64,000 nucleotides of DNA from positions 1,552,501 through 1,616,500 of the forward strand of contig JALJCQ010000030.1 of assembly GCA_023091665.1 (NCBI GenBank), read 5' to 3'. This DNA comes from Pythium myriotylum (Eukaryota > Oomycota > Peronosporomycetes > Pythiales > Pythiaceae). Under the pieces are notes generated by a model, which made no database searches, was not told where the DNA came from, and worked only from the letters and a program-made list of their open reading frames with translations. A program made the position numbers and the translations under genes. Below, piece after piece: positions 19,245 through 28,885 of the stretch (the first letter of the stretch is position 1; the number at the start of each line of letters is the position of its first letter).

Positions 19245-21896
19245 ATGGAGATGGAGGCGAGCAGCTACTCGTCGCGCGCCGGCCTGAGCAAAGTATGGCG
19301 CACGGTCAAGTCGCACACGGGCATCTACACGGGCGGCAAGACGGAGCTCTTCCATGACCAGCACGGGCGCGCGCTCATGGCCTGCATGCTGCAGGACGAC
19401 GTCGCGATCGCCGACGCCGTCACGGGCGAACTCCAGCGCACGCTGCAGCAGGACGTCGAGGACGAAGAGACCAAGGAGAGCTTCGTGGTCTTCGCCGTGC
19501 GACCGGGGCGCAACCAGCTCGTCACGGCCGGACGCAACTTGCTGCTGCGGCTCTGGGACCTCGACACGTTCACGTGTCTGCGCACAATCAAGGCCCACCA
19601 GACGCCTGTGCTGGCCATGGACTTTGACCCGTCGGGCACGCTACTCGCCACGGGCAGCAGCGATCGCACGGTCAAGGTCTTCGACATTGACAAGGGCTTT
19701 TGCACGCACAACTTCCGCAAGCACGCGGGCATTGTGACCGTCGTCAAGTTCCACCCGGACCCGAAGCGCCTACAGCTCGTGTCGTGTAGTGATGACTCGA
19801 CTGTACGCGTGTGGGATTTGTACTCTCAGTCCGAGTTCGCATGTATCCAAGATCACATGAATCCGGCGACTTGTGTCGCGTTCTCCACCGATGGCTACAC
19901 GTTGCTCACTGCCGGCCGCGACCGGGTAATCAACTTCTGGGACCTGCGCGACAACAAACTCCGCCAGACTGTTGTTGCACACGAGGCAATTGAAGGCCTT
20001 CAGGTTGTGCCGCCGTCGTTCAACTGCGTGTCCTCGCGCCAGTCAAAGAAGGACAAAGACGACAAGGCTATCTACTTCGCCACAGCCGGCGAGGAAGGTG
20101 CGCTCAAGCTTTGGTGTCTGACCAGCGCCGGCGGATGCCAGACAATTGCGACCCACGCGTCCGAGGCTGACTCGCTGCGGTTCACGGCGCTTCTCATCAG
20201 CCCAAAGCGCAAGGAGCTCATTGCTGTGTCCTCGGACCAGAATTTCCTCGTGTTCAACGACAAGCTCGAGCGCACAACGCAAATCATCGGCTTTAACGAC
20301 GATATTCTCAACCTCAAGTACATCCCAAACTCCAATGGATTGCCGTCTAAACGCATCGCGGCTGCGACCAACTCTGATCAAATCCGTCTGATAAACCGGG
20401 ACACACTCTCGTGTGAGCTTCTCTCAGGTCACACAGATATCGTCATGGCGTTGTCTGTCTCCCCCGACGGTAAATGGCTTGTGAGCGCATCCAAAGATCG
20501 TACGGCAAAAGTATGGGACCTCGAATCGCACAAGTGTATTGCTACATGTCCCGGACATACTGAAGCCCTCGGCGCAATTGCCTTGTCCCAAAAGACAGCG
20601 CATTACTCCATGGGGCTGGCCTATTTCGTTACAGGCAGCGCCGACAAAACGCTCAAGATGTGGAGTCTCAAGCCCCTCGCGCAAGCCTACACCCAGACCA
20701 AGAAGACGTTCGAAGTCAAGTCCATCGTCACACTGAGCGCCGTGAAGGCACACGACAAAGATGTGAACGCGCTTGCCGTGTCGCCCAATGACCGTCTCGT
20801 GGCCAGCGCATCCCAAGATAAGCTCATCAAGGTGTGGTCGACGAACGATAACAAATCACTCACCCTCGTGGGCACTTGTCGCGGACACAAGCGCGGTGTC
20901 TGGGCTGTCGAGTTCTCACCTGTTGACCAGTGTATTGCCTCGGCTGCAGGGGATAAGACGGTCAAAGTGTGGTCGGCGAAAGATTTCACGTGTCTAAAGA
21001 CATTCGAGGGCCATACGGCATCTGTGCTGAACGTGCAGTTCGTCTGCGCGGGAATGCAGCTGCTCTCAGCTGGCGCGGACGGGCTTGTAAAGCTCTGGAC
21101 GATCAAGAGCAACGAATGTGAGGCGACTCTGGACAACCATATGGATAAGATCTGGGCCCTCGCTGTGGCAAAGGACAGCAGTGAGATGGTCAGCGGTGGA
21201 GCTGACTCGACGATCAACCTGTGGCGAGATTTCACAGAGGAAGAAGAACAGAACGCGCAGGAAGAGCGCGAGAACAAGCTCCTGAAGGAGCAGGAACTGT
21301 TCAACTGCCTGCGCAACGACAAGCTGCTGGAAGCTGTGCAGATCGCGTTCGAGCTCGGTCACCCGAACCGCCTGCTGCAAATCCTGTATGACCTACTTAA
21401 CGGGCCTCGCCACCAGGATTTCCCATCGATCCCTGGCGCGCCCGGCGTCAAGCCGGACTTCGAGTCCTTCTCACCAGAGCTTATCTTTTCGAAGGTAGTC
21501 ACCAGCCTGACGACTGAGCAGCTCAAGACACTGTTCGATTGGATCAAAGAGTGGAACACGAACGCGCGCCATGCAAGTGTCACCCAGACGCTCATCTCGA
21601 CTATTCTCCAGGAGATTCCACCACAAAAGCTCAAGCAAATTGAGAACTTCGGGCGCACTCTGGAGGCGCTGATCGCCTACAGCGAACGCCACTTCCAGCG
21701 TGTTGATCGCATGCTGCAGAAGAGCTATCTGGTCGATTTCTCGGTCGTGTCCATGAAGAACCTCCTGCCACAGGCCGAAGAAGTCACCACGGACGAAGCC
21801 GCTGCGTCGGACTCGGAAGACAGCGAGGCCGAATCACGAACAAAGCGTAAGCGCCACCGCACGCGCCAAGGAGCTGCTAAGAAGTTGCGTGCATAG
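19245..21896 (+). CDS. UTP13: U3 snoRNP protein UTP13 / TBL3 (WD40)
   Basis: Single exon, 883 residues; the first in-frame ATG is at 19245 (MEMEASSYSS). At least twelve WD40 units form two propellers across residues 50-650, with many Trp-Asp ends: LLLRLWDLDT, RTVKVFDIDK, STVRVWDLYS, RVINFWDLRD, RTAKVWDLES, KTLKMWSLKP, KLIKVWSTND, KTVKVWSAKD, and STINLWRDFT. The C-terminal part (about 680-830: NCLRNDKLLEAVQIAFELGH, LKQIENFGRTLEALIAYSER) is the helical Utp13 domain. A basic nuclear-localisation tail (RTKRKRHRTRQGAAKKLR) ends the protein. UTP13 is a subunit of the UTP-B complex of the small-subunit processome, needed for 18S rRNA maturation in the nucleolus. Size and order fit the family (817 in yeast, 808 in human). 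Confidence 0.95.
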   Translation: MEMEASSYSSRAGLSKVWRTVKSHTGIYTGGKTELFHDQHGRALMACMLQDDVAIADAVTGELQRTLQQDVEDEETKESFVVFAVRPGRNQLVTAGRNLLLRLWDLDTFTCLRTIKAHQTPVLAMDFDPSGTLLATGSSDRTVKVFDIDKGFCTHNFRKHAGIVTVVKFHPDPKRLQLVSCSDDSTVRVWDLYSQSEFACIQDHMNPATCVAFSTDGYTLLTAGRDRVINFWDLRDNKLRQTVVAHEAIEGLQVVPPSFNCVSSRQSKKDKDDKAIYFATAGEEGALKLWCLTSAGGCQTIATHASEADSLRFTALLISPKRKELIAVSSDQNFLVFNDKLERTTQIIGFNDDILNLKYIPNSNGLPSKRIAAATNSDQIRLINRDTLSCELLSGHTDIVMALSVSPDGKWLVSASKDRTAKVWDLESHKCIATCPGHTEALGAIALSQKTAHYSMGLAYFVTGSADKTLKMWSLKPLAQAYTQTKKTFEVKSIVTLSAVKAHDKDVNALAVSPNDRLVASASQDKLIKVWSTNDNKSLTLVGTCRGHKRGVWAVEFSPVDQCIASAAGDKTVKVWSAKDFTCLKTFEGHTASVLNVQFVCAGMQLLSAGADGLVKLWTIKSNECEATLDNHMDKIWALAVAKDSSEMVSGGADSTINLWRDFTEEEEQNAQEERENKLLKEQELFNCLRNDKLLEAVQIAFELGHPNRLLQILYDLLNGPRHQDFPSIPGAPGVKPDFESFSPELIFSKVVTSLTTEQLKTLFDWIKEWNTNARHASVTQTLISTILQEIPPQKLKQIENFGRTLEALIAYSERHFQRVDRMLQKSYLVDFSVVSMKNLLPQAEEVTTDEAAASDSEDSEAESRTKRKRHRTRQGAAKKLRA

Positions 21897-22385
21897 ATCT
21901 GTTGCTAGAATACACTTTGCATATCATTCCGCTGAGATACTAATCTCTTGTCGATGTTTCCACGGTAGCTTGTTTGGAAAACATGGACTGCGTGTGATTG
22001 CATGTTAGCCACGGTGTGAACACATCTTTGTGGCACCCTTGCATCAAATTGGATTTACTTCATACATCAACATAGACGCATACAACTTCTAGAAATGACC
22101 ACGAACGAACTGCCGAGATCAAACGAATCGGACCGTCCTCATTGTCTTTATCAGGATACCCTACAGCGCAGTCAGTAACCGCGTCATCAGCGTTGGCGCG
22201 AGGGAGGTCACGAATGAACGTGCCTGGACCGTCAGATCAACTTTGCACTCCAAGCTTGTGATGGTGACATAATTCCCAATAGCATGGATCTTGAAGACAT
22301 ATTCGCAACGTCTCTTGGTTTTTTCTCTCGATCTTCGTTTGACATGACGAGCGTACTTATGAGTTCAATTTGAGCATTTCTCACA
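21897..22385. other. Convergent 3' region, UTP13 / ABCC transporter 1
   Basis: 489 bp between two tail-to-tail genes. No ORF, repeat or hairpin of note was seen; it presumably holds the two 3' UTRs. Confidence 0.5.
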
Positions 22386-25300
22386 TCACATCTTAAGCAG
22401 TGCGCCTTCTAGAAGATCAAAGAAAGGGCCATCAACGTCCGCTACCAACTTTTCCACTCGCCCGCACTGGACGATCCTCCCATCTTCAACGACTACGACA
22501 CGATCAAACTCCAAGATCGAGTCCAGGCGATGCGCGATGGAGATGAGCGTCGATTCCTGAAACTCGTCTTTGATCACACGCTCCAACACCTCATCAGACT
22601 TGCTGTCTACTGCCGCGGTCGCCTCGTCCAGAATCACGACCCGCGATCGCCTTAGCAAAAGACGTGACAAACACAAGAGTTGGCGCTCACCAAGACTCAG
22701 ATTTTCGGCATTCTCATAGAGCTCGGCAAGAAGCTTGCCGTCAAGCCGTGCCACAGTATTTGCTAACCCGGTTTTTCTGAGGGCCTCCCACAGAGTTGCG
22801 TCGTCGTGGGTATTAAACGGGTCTAGATAGCTGCGAAGTGGTGCTTTGAAGAATAACGGAGTTTGGGGGACAATTGAGAGTCGCGCTCGAAGCTCGTGCA
22901 AGTCAATGAGGGAGATGTCTACACCATCTATCAGGATCCTACCAGACGAAAGCTCGTAGATGCGGAGCAAGGCCATGGTCAATGATGACTTTCCAGAACC
23001 TGTGCGACCGACGATTCCAATGTTTTCACCTGGCAATATGCTCAGCTGGATATTCTTGAGGACTGGTCCGGCAGCATTATCATACTGAAATGAGACGTTG
23101 TCAAAAATAACACTGCCAGTGGAAGGCCATTCCGACGATAAATGGACCGTTGTAGTTCTTGACACCGTTTCGTCTCGCTTCTCCGGTATGACTGCACCAT
23201 ACTCGGCAACCCGACGAAAATTCACTGTGGCCTCGAGAAACTCGAGTGCACTCGCGTAAAGCGAGAATAAGTTCTCATTGATGGTGACTGCGTAATGGAG
23301 CGCGAGCCCAAATAATGGGATTTCGGAGTCTTGACGAACGATGGACCCAACAATGATTGCCACGATGAAAAGAATGTCGATCTTGAAAAACTGGAGCGCG
23401 CCCCAGCTTCGCATTATAAATTGGACTTGCTCGAGTAGCAAAAGTTCGTCGATGTGAACATGGTGTTCCTGGCGAAAGCGCATGACCTGATAGGCACCAA
23501 AGGCTTGGACCACGTGGCGACCTTCGATGGCCTCAGCAATAGCTTCGTAGCACGGTGAGTAGCTTGACCCTACCAATTGTGTAACCTGTGACGCGATTCT
23601 GAGCTGAAAGCGATTCATGTACATGAGCCACGCAGCGAATGGGCCTGCGAGTAGCATCTCGGGGAAAATATACATCAACACGAGCGACATTATTGCCACA
23701 CCCACGATGTCGAACACACTCTCGAGCCTTATATAGGCCAGCTTGTCATCGAGCACTACCATATCTCCACTAAACCGACTCATGATCTCACCAATGGGTT
23801 GGGAGTTAAAGAACCGCATGGGGGCGAATAGCACACCTTTGGCCATCCTGTCGAACATTTTGTCGGCCATCCGACCGGTGCGGATATTGACGAAGAGTGC
23901 TGCAGAGAACGCTGCAAAACTGGACACGCTGAGCAGAACTACGAACACTTGGACGTTACGACGGCCTTCTTCTGATGTCTCGTCTGTTGATATCCGCCAA
24001 CTCCATACACAGATCCACACATGGGCAGCGACGAGGGCTCCACGTGATACAATAAAGAATGCTGAGAGTGGTATCAAGCAACGAGCCATATCAACACATT
24101 GGTGAAGGTAGACCCACGTAGACTGAAGCGGAGAAACAGAGTGTGCGCTCTTGGCCAACGATGTCCCAGAGAAGTCGACCACCTTGGAGACTTTTCTCAT
24201 GGTATTCTGCCAGCGATGCTCGATCCGAGACGTCGCCAAAGATGAGAGAACGAGAGGAGCCCGAGCAGAGGAATAGTAATGCGACAGTTGAGTGGCAGGA
24301 CAGCGCCGGTTGGTCTGAGTTAGTAGAACCTGTCGGTTAGACTTCGTTTGCTTCGCGCTAGGGGCTCGCTCCACGATTAATCCATGGTGCTGGACATGTA
24401 CAACCTGATCAACGAACGACGACGAAATAATCTCGACGTTATGTGTGACAAGCATGATAGTCTTATCACGAAGTAAGCCCACAAAGCACCGACGGAAGAT
24501 GTCGCTCTGAACAATTGCGTCTACGCTTGAGAGAGGTGAGTCGAGTAAGTACACGTCAGCATCGGCGTAACAGGCCCTTGCAAGTGCGATCCGGGCTTTT
24601 TGTCCCCCGGACAGCGTCAGTCCTTTCGGACCGATTATTGTGGCATCCCCCTGATGCAAAGCCTCGATATCGCGAATCAAGCAGCAAGCGTGTAGCACGT
24701 TGAGATATTTAACTTCATCGTATGGGAGACCAAACAGTATGTTCTCTCGAATACTGAGCGTCTGTAACCACGGGTACTGCGAGCAGAAGGCGACATTTCC
24801 GCGAGTGCTGATTCTCCCGTGGGGGGAATTCACTATGAGTTCGCTGTCAACAATAGCTTCCAGTATGCTTGACTTGCCCTCGCTCGTACCGCCATGGATG
24901 ACTGTGAGGGACCCAGCGGGTACGGAGAGGTTGACCCTGACTAGAACCGGCATACCTTCGCGATGACTTATTGCGGCGTTTTCGATCTTGACTGCAATAT
25001 TTTGGTTGACATCTTGTTGCTCTCGTTCAGGTTCTCTAGTCAGGTTTTGATTAGTAGATCGAGCTTCTTTACTTTCGGTTCGCTGACTTGTCTCTAAAAA
25101 TCCGATGACTCTTTTCAACGTCAAACTCGAAGAAACAAGTATGTACAGCATCCACTGCAGGTTGCCGAAATCCCGTTTGACACTATTAAGAATCGCCAAG
25201 CCTGCAAAGAAAGCAGCAGGATTGAAGCTATGTGGTTCATCAGACACGAGCACCATGAGCGAGCCAGCGAATATGATCTCTGGTAGAACGCTGCGCACGC

Positions 25301-26285
25301 TACGCCACGCCGAGTCGATAAGCATGAGCTTTTGAGCCACAAACCTTTCATCCCTGCGGAGCGCACGGATCTTACTTAAGAACCGTGCTTCCCACGCGTG
25401 GAGCTTGATGCTCAATATGGTTTTGAAACACTCGCTCATGACTTGCAGACGGCGCTCTTTGTACTTTTGCAACCCCTCAGCGACGGATTTGTTGACCCGC
25501 TTCAAGAGCAACGCGAGCACTTGGAGCGCTACGACAGCGAGTAGGCTTCCAAGTGCGGCGTCCCCGATAATATAGTAGAGCAGCACGAGGTTCACGAGCA
25601 GCTTGATTGGCAGGATCCAGAGGTCGTGGCACAACACAATCATCTCGTAAAGTGACGTGAGCTCATGGAACATGTTGGAGGCCTCCGACACCGTGACATC
25701 TTGTGACCAAGTGGACAGAAGCGTGACATCGAATAGCATCGTTTGAAGAGCGCCAAGTGTGTGGGTCGCCACCCTCGCTCGCAGCAGTCGGCTGTGGTGT
25801 GTCGCGAGTTTGAACACGCCCTTCAAGACCAAATAGAGCACGAGCAGCTGCACGACGTAGATTGTGGGCTTGCGGTCGATCGTCACGGCGTTGGTGATGA
25901 TGAGGATGAGCAGAGGGTTGGCGACGCCGGCGGCCGCGGCGGCCACCGAGAGCGCTGCACTGGCTACGAGCGGGCGCCAGTAGAGACGCAGCGCGACGGG
26001 CACGAAGTCGCGCGGCCGCTTCATGCGCTGGACGAATCGGTCGTGCGTCCTCGCGCTTCGGTCCGCGTCATCGAGCTGCCAGACATCTTGCACGGAGACT
26101 GGTCGCGTCTTGGTGAGGTCCACCAGGTCCTCGAACCACAGCAGGAAGAGGCGCGAGCGGAGCGACGCGTTCCGCACCACTTCCGACAGCGTCGGGCGCG
26201 GCGCGTCTGCCCGTGGGCTCGGCGGCGGCTCAAACGTGCCGTAAGAGGCGGCATCGGCCGTGGAAGCGACAGCCTCGGCCACCAT
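22386..26285 (-). CDS. ABCC (MRP)-type ABC transporter 1
   Basis: Single exon, 1299 residues from the ATG at 26285; the frame is open upstream without another ATG. Layout TMD1-NBD1-TMD2-NBD2 without TMD0. The N-terminus has the family entry motif RLFLLWFEDLVDLTK. NBD1: a variant P-loop HGGTSEGKSSILEA (Ser replaces the second conserved Gly), LSGGQKARIALARACY, YLLDSPLSSVDA (Asp in place of the catalytic Glu, common in ABCC NBD1). NBD2: GRTGSGKSSLTMALLRI, signature LSLGERQLLCLSR, Walker B VVILDEATAAVDS, H-loop SIAHRLDS. The family pumps glutathione or glucuronide conjugates and drugs out of the cell or into vacuoles. It is close to ABCC 3 at 52212 and more distant from ABCC 2. Confidence 0.93.
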   Translation of the reverse strand: MVAEAVASTADAASYGTFEPPPSPRADAPRPTLSEVVRNASLRSRLFLLWFEDLVDLTKTRPVSVQDVWQLDDADRSARTHDRFVQRMKRPRDFVPVALRLYWRPLVASAALSVAAAAAGVANPLLILIITNAVTIDRKPTIYVVQLLVLYLVLKGVFKLATHHSRLLRARVATHTLGALQTMLFDVTLLSTWSQDVTVSEASNMFHELTSLYEMIVLCHDLWILPIKLLVNLVLLYYIIGDAALGSLLAVVALQVLALLLKRVNKSVAEGLQKYKERRLQVMSECFKTILSIKLHAWEARFLSKIRALRRDERFVAQKLMLIDSAWRSVRSVLPEIIFAGSLMVLVSDEPHSFNPAAFFAGLAILNSVKRDFGNLQWMLYILVSSSLTLKRVIGFLETSQRTESKEARSTNQNLTREPEREQQDVNQNIAVKIENAAISHREGMPVLVRVNLSVPAGSLTVIHGGTSEGKSSILEAIVDSELIVNSPHGRISTRGNVAFCSQYPWLQTLSIRENILFGLPYDEVKYLNVLHACCLIRDIEALHQGDATIIGPKGLTLSGGQKARIALARACYADADVYLLDSPLSSVDAIVQSDIFRRCFVGLLRDKTIMLVTHNVEIISSSFVDQVVHVQHHGLIVERAPSAKQTKSNRQVLLTQTNRRCPATQLSHYYSSARAPLVLSSLATSRIEHRWQNTMRKVSKVVDFSGTSLAKSAHSVSPLQSTWVYLHQCVDMARCLIPLSAFFIVSRGALVAAHVWICVWSWRISTDETSEEGRRNVQVFVVLLSVSSFAAFSAALFVNIRTGRMADKMFDRMAKGVLFAPMRFFNSQPIGEIMSRFSGDMVVLDDKLAYIRLESVFDIVGVAIMSLVLMYIFPEMLLAGPFAAWLMYMNRFQLRIASQVTQLVGSSYSPCYEAIAEAIEGRHVVQAFGAYQVMRFRQEHHVHIDELLLLEQVQFIMRSWGALQFFKIDILFIVAIIVGSIVRQDSEIPLFGLALHYAVTINENLFSLYASALEFLEATVNFRRVAEYGAVIPEKRDETVSRTTTVHLSSEWPSTGSVIFDNVSFQYDNAAGPVLKNIQLSILPGENIGIVGRTGSGKSSLTMALLRIYELSSGRILIDGVDISLIDLHELRARLSIVPQTPLFFKAPLRSYLDPFNTHDDATLWEALRKTGLANTVARLDGKLLAELYENAENLSLGERQLLCLSRLLLRRSRVVILDEATAAVDSKSDEVLERVIKDEFQESTLISIAHRLDSILEFDRVVVVEDGRIVQCGRVEKLVADVDGPFFDLLEGALLKM

Positions 26286-26506
26286 CGCACGTCCTCCGTG
26301 CACAGGTGCACAGTTGCACCTGGCTGGTCTCTGCTGTCCTCCTAAAGCCGGTTTGTTCACCCTCGTTCAGCTGACCACGTCAGCTGGGTGATTGGGTGAT
26401 TGGGTGATGTGGCTTCGGTTTCTCCCGCAGGAGCTGGTCAGGGGATTAATGCTGGATGGGTTCCTCTGCGTGGCGCACGAAGGGACCTCGCTCGAGCGCC
26501 AGCGGA

Positions 26507-28831
26507 ATGCGCGCGACCGTCGCTCTCCTGTGCGCAGCAGTGGGCCTCTTGCTGGGCGCCGCCTCGGCGCTCGACACGAGCGCGTTCAGCAGTCCGCGGT
26601 ATCGGCGGCTCGGACGCGTGGACGGCGACCAGCGCGTGCCGCTGGCGATCGCGCTCAAACCGAAGGACTTTCGCACGCTTGAAGAGAAGCTCTACGCAGT
26701 TTCGGATCCGCGGTCAGTTACGCTTGATTTTGGGGTTGTGGTGTGGACTGCTGGACGTTGGGTTGTGGTCATGTAGCAACGCCGACTACGGGAACCACCT
26801 CACGAAGCAGCAGGCCGACTCTCTGGCTGCTCCTGACTCGCGAGCGCTTTCGGATGTGCATGGCTGGATCAAGTCGTTTGCCTACAACGATGCGGAACCA
26901 AGCGTACACTTCTCCGAGACGACGAACACCTTTCGGGTAAGCCTTCCTAACTAGATGCCTTCCTCCAAACTAGAGCTGACCGAAGATTGTTTGCCTCGTA
27001 GACGTCAATCACTGCCCGCCAGCTAGAGAAAATGATGGGCACGGAGCTGCATCGGTATGCCCCAGATTTTGATGACGCCCATGGTCGAGTACTTGTCCGT
27101 GCTTCCACCCCGCTTTCGATACCCGAACATTTGGTGGACGCTATCGCGTATGTGAGCATTAACACTCACCCTATGCGGCTGCGTCCTCTAGCGACATCGG
27201 CGAAGTTGAACTTTGCTGCCTCAGAAGCAAGTGGGGGCGGTACATTGGAGAAGATTCGCCGACTGTACGGTATCCCAGATGACCTAGTGGTGACAAACGA
27301 TACGAACTCCCAGGCCATGCCGTCGTTTTACACCGAATCGTGGAGTCTTGAAGACCTTGAGGCTTTCCATAAGCAATACCTGCCGAACGAGCCGATGCCA
27401 CGGATTGTCGAGAAAGGTGATCGAAAGAACATTCCGGATCATGCGAGTATCGAGGCAAGTCTGGACGTCGAGTACATCACGGGTGTTGCACGTAACACCA
27501 CAACGTACGTGTGGACCGTGAACGGGAGCAACCCTTTTTCTGTCCAAGACGAGCCGTTTGTTGCTTTCGTTGAGGCGGTGCTAGAGCTCGAGCCGCCCCC
27601 ATACGTGGTCTCCATCAGTTACTCGGACGACGAAGAGCACATTTTCCATATCTGCGCTAACTATGCTCGATCGTTTGACACGCTTCTGATCAAAATGGGG
27701 CTGCGCGGAATCACTGTTCTGATAGCTAGCGGCGATGATGGCGTTGTTGGGCTGCGACCAGAGTTCAACAACGTCTCGGCGGACGAGGCCTGCAACAAGC
27801 ATGGTCCACAGTGGCCATCTGCAAGCCCGTACATCACATCCGTTGGTGCTACTATGACGCTCGGGTCTCAGACCCCACAACAAAACTTCTTCCGTACAAA
27901 TGAAGAGGTTGTGTGCAGTAGTGAGGTGGGCGGAATGATCACCAGTGGAGGTGGGTTCTCGAGCATCTACCCAATGCCTGACTATCAACGTCGTGCGGTA
28001 GAGAAGTATCTGACAACCAAGCGTGTCCCGACGCGTGCTGGTTTCTTCAATGCTAGTGGTCGCGCGTATCCAGATCTGTCTGCTCTTGGAGCTGGCTTTT
28101 TCGTCCAACTGAAAAAGCGTATGACATCAGTGTCTGGGACATCCGCATCAACTCCGGTTGTTGGGGCTATGGTGACGCTATGGAATGACATCCGGCTAAA
28201 CGCAGGCAAACCTACGCTCGGGTTCATCAATCCGTTGATATACTATCTCGCAGAGCACGAACCGACGGCCTTCAACGATGTGGTTGTCGGTAGCAACGGG
28301 GCTTCTAAGGGCAGTGCAAAGATATGCGAGGACTCTTTCGGAGCGACATCGGGATGGGATGCTGTGACCGGCGTCGGGACACCGAATTTTTCCATCATAG
28401 CGGACTTCGTCCGAAGACTTGACACCAGTATCAACCTTACAGCGATTGCGAATCCGTTGTCTTCCGATGAGTGCAACTCAACGGGGATAAATCCTACTCC
28501 GGTTAGTGCTCAAGACCCAGCAGAGAATGAAGGAAGCTCGGCAGGTGTGGGCATCGTGCTTTTAGTTGGATCGGTGTTCATTGCCGTCGCAATTGGAGCA
28601 GTCGTTGCAGTCCGAATCTACCTCAAGCGGTCGCGCGCTTCGTACGCGTCCCTGAATGTTGAAGCTTCAAGCATCGCGCGAGAAGAAAGCAGCAACGTCA
28701 CCCCACCAGGCTCCCCAACGCAGAGCCCGCGAGGTAGTATTGTACAGCAAACCGAAGACGATTTTGATTCAGGCAAGCTTGAGAGCGGCATGACAGAGAT
28801 GAGCGAGATCAGTCTCCACGATGACTCCTGA
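26507..28831 (+). CDS. Sedolisin-type (S53) tripeptidyl peptidase, membrane-anchored
   Basis: Three exons: 26507-26712, 26777-26936, 27002-28831; 731 residues. An in-frame ATG at 26456 would add 17. A signal peptide (VALLCAAVGLLLGAASA) is followed by an S53 propeptide (residues about 25-200: VPLAIALKPKDFRTLEEKLY, LTKQQADSLAA, VHGWIKSFAYN). Catalytic residues are visible: Glu273 and Asp277 in IEASLDVEYI, oxyanion Asp367 in IASGDDG, and Ser503 in SVSGTSASTP. The C-terminus has a transmembrane helix (GVGIVLLVGSVFIAVAIGAV) and a 70-residue Ser/Glu-rich cytoplasmic tail. The family works at acidic pH in lysosome/vacuole or outside the cell. Many S53 enzymes are soluble, so the type I anchor is notable. 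Confidence 0.9.
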
Positions 28832-28885
28832 TCGCAGTGTAGTGTCGTGATTGCAGTGTAGAGACAGATGAGCCTTAGACGAGGA

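Noticed and set aside
25743..26345. 200-codon plus-strand frame
   Set aside because: Antisense to the N-terminus of ABCC transporter 1; composition typical of a GC-rich shadow.
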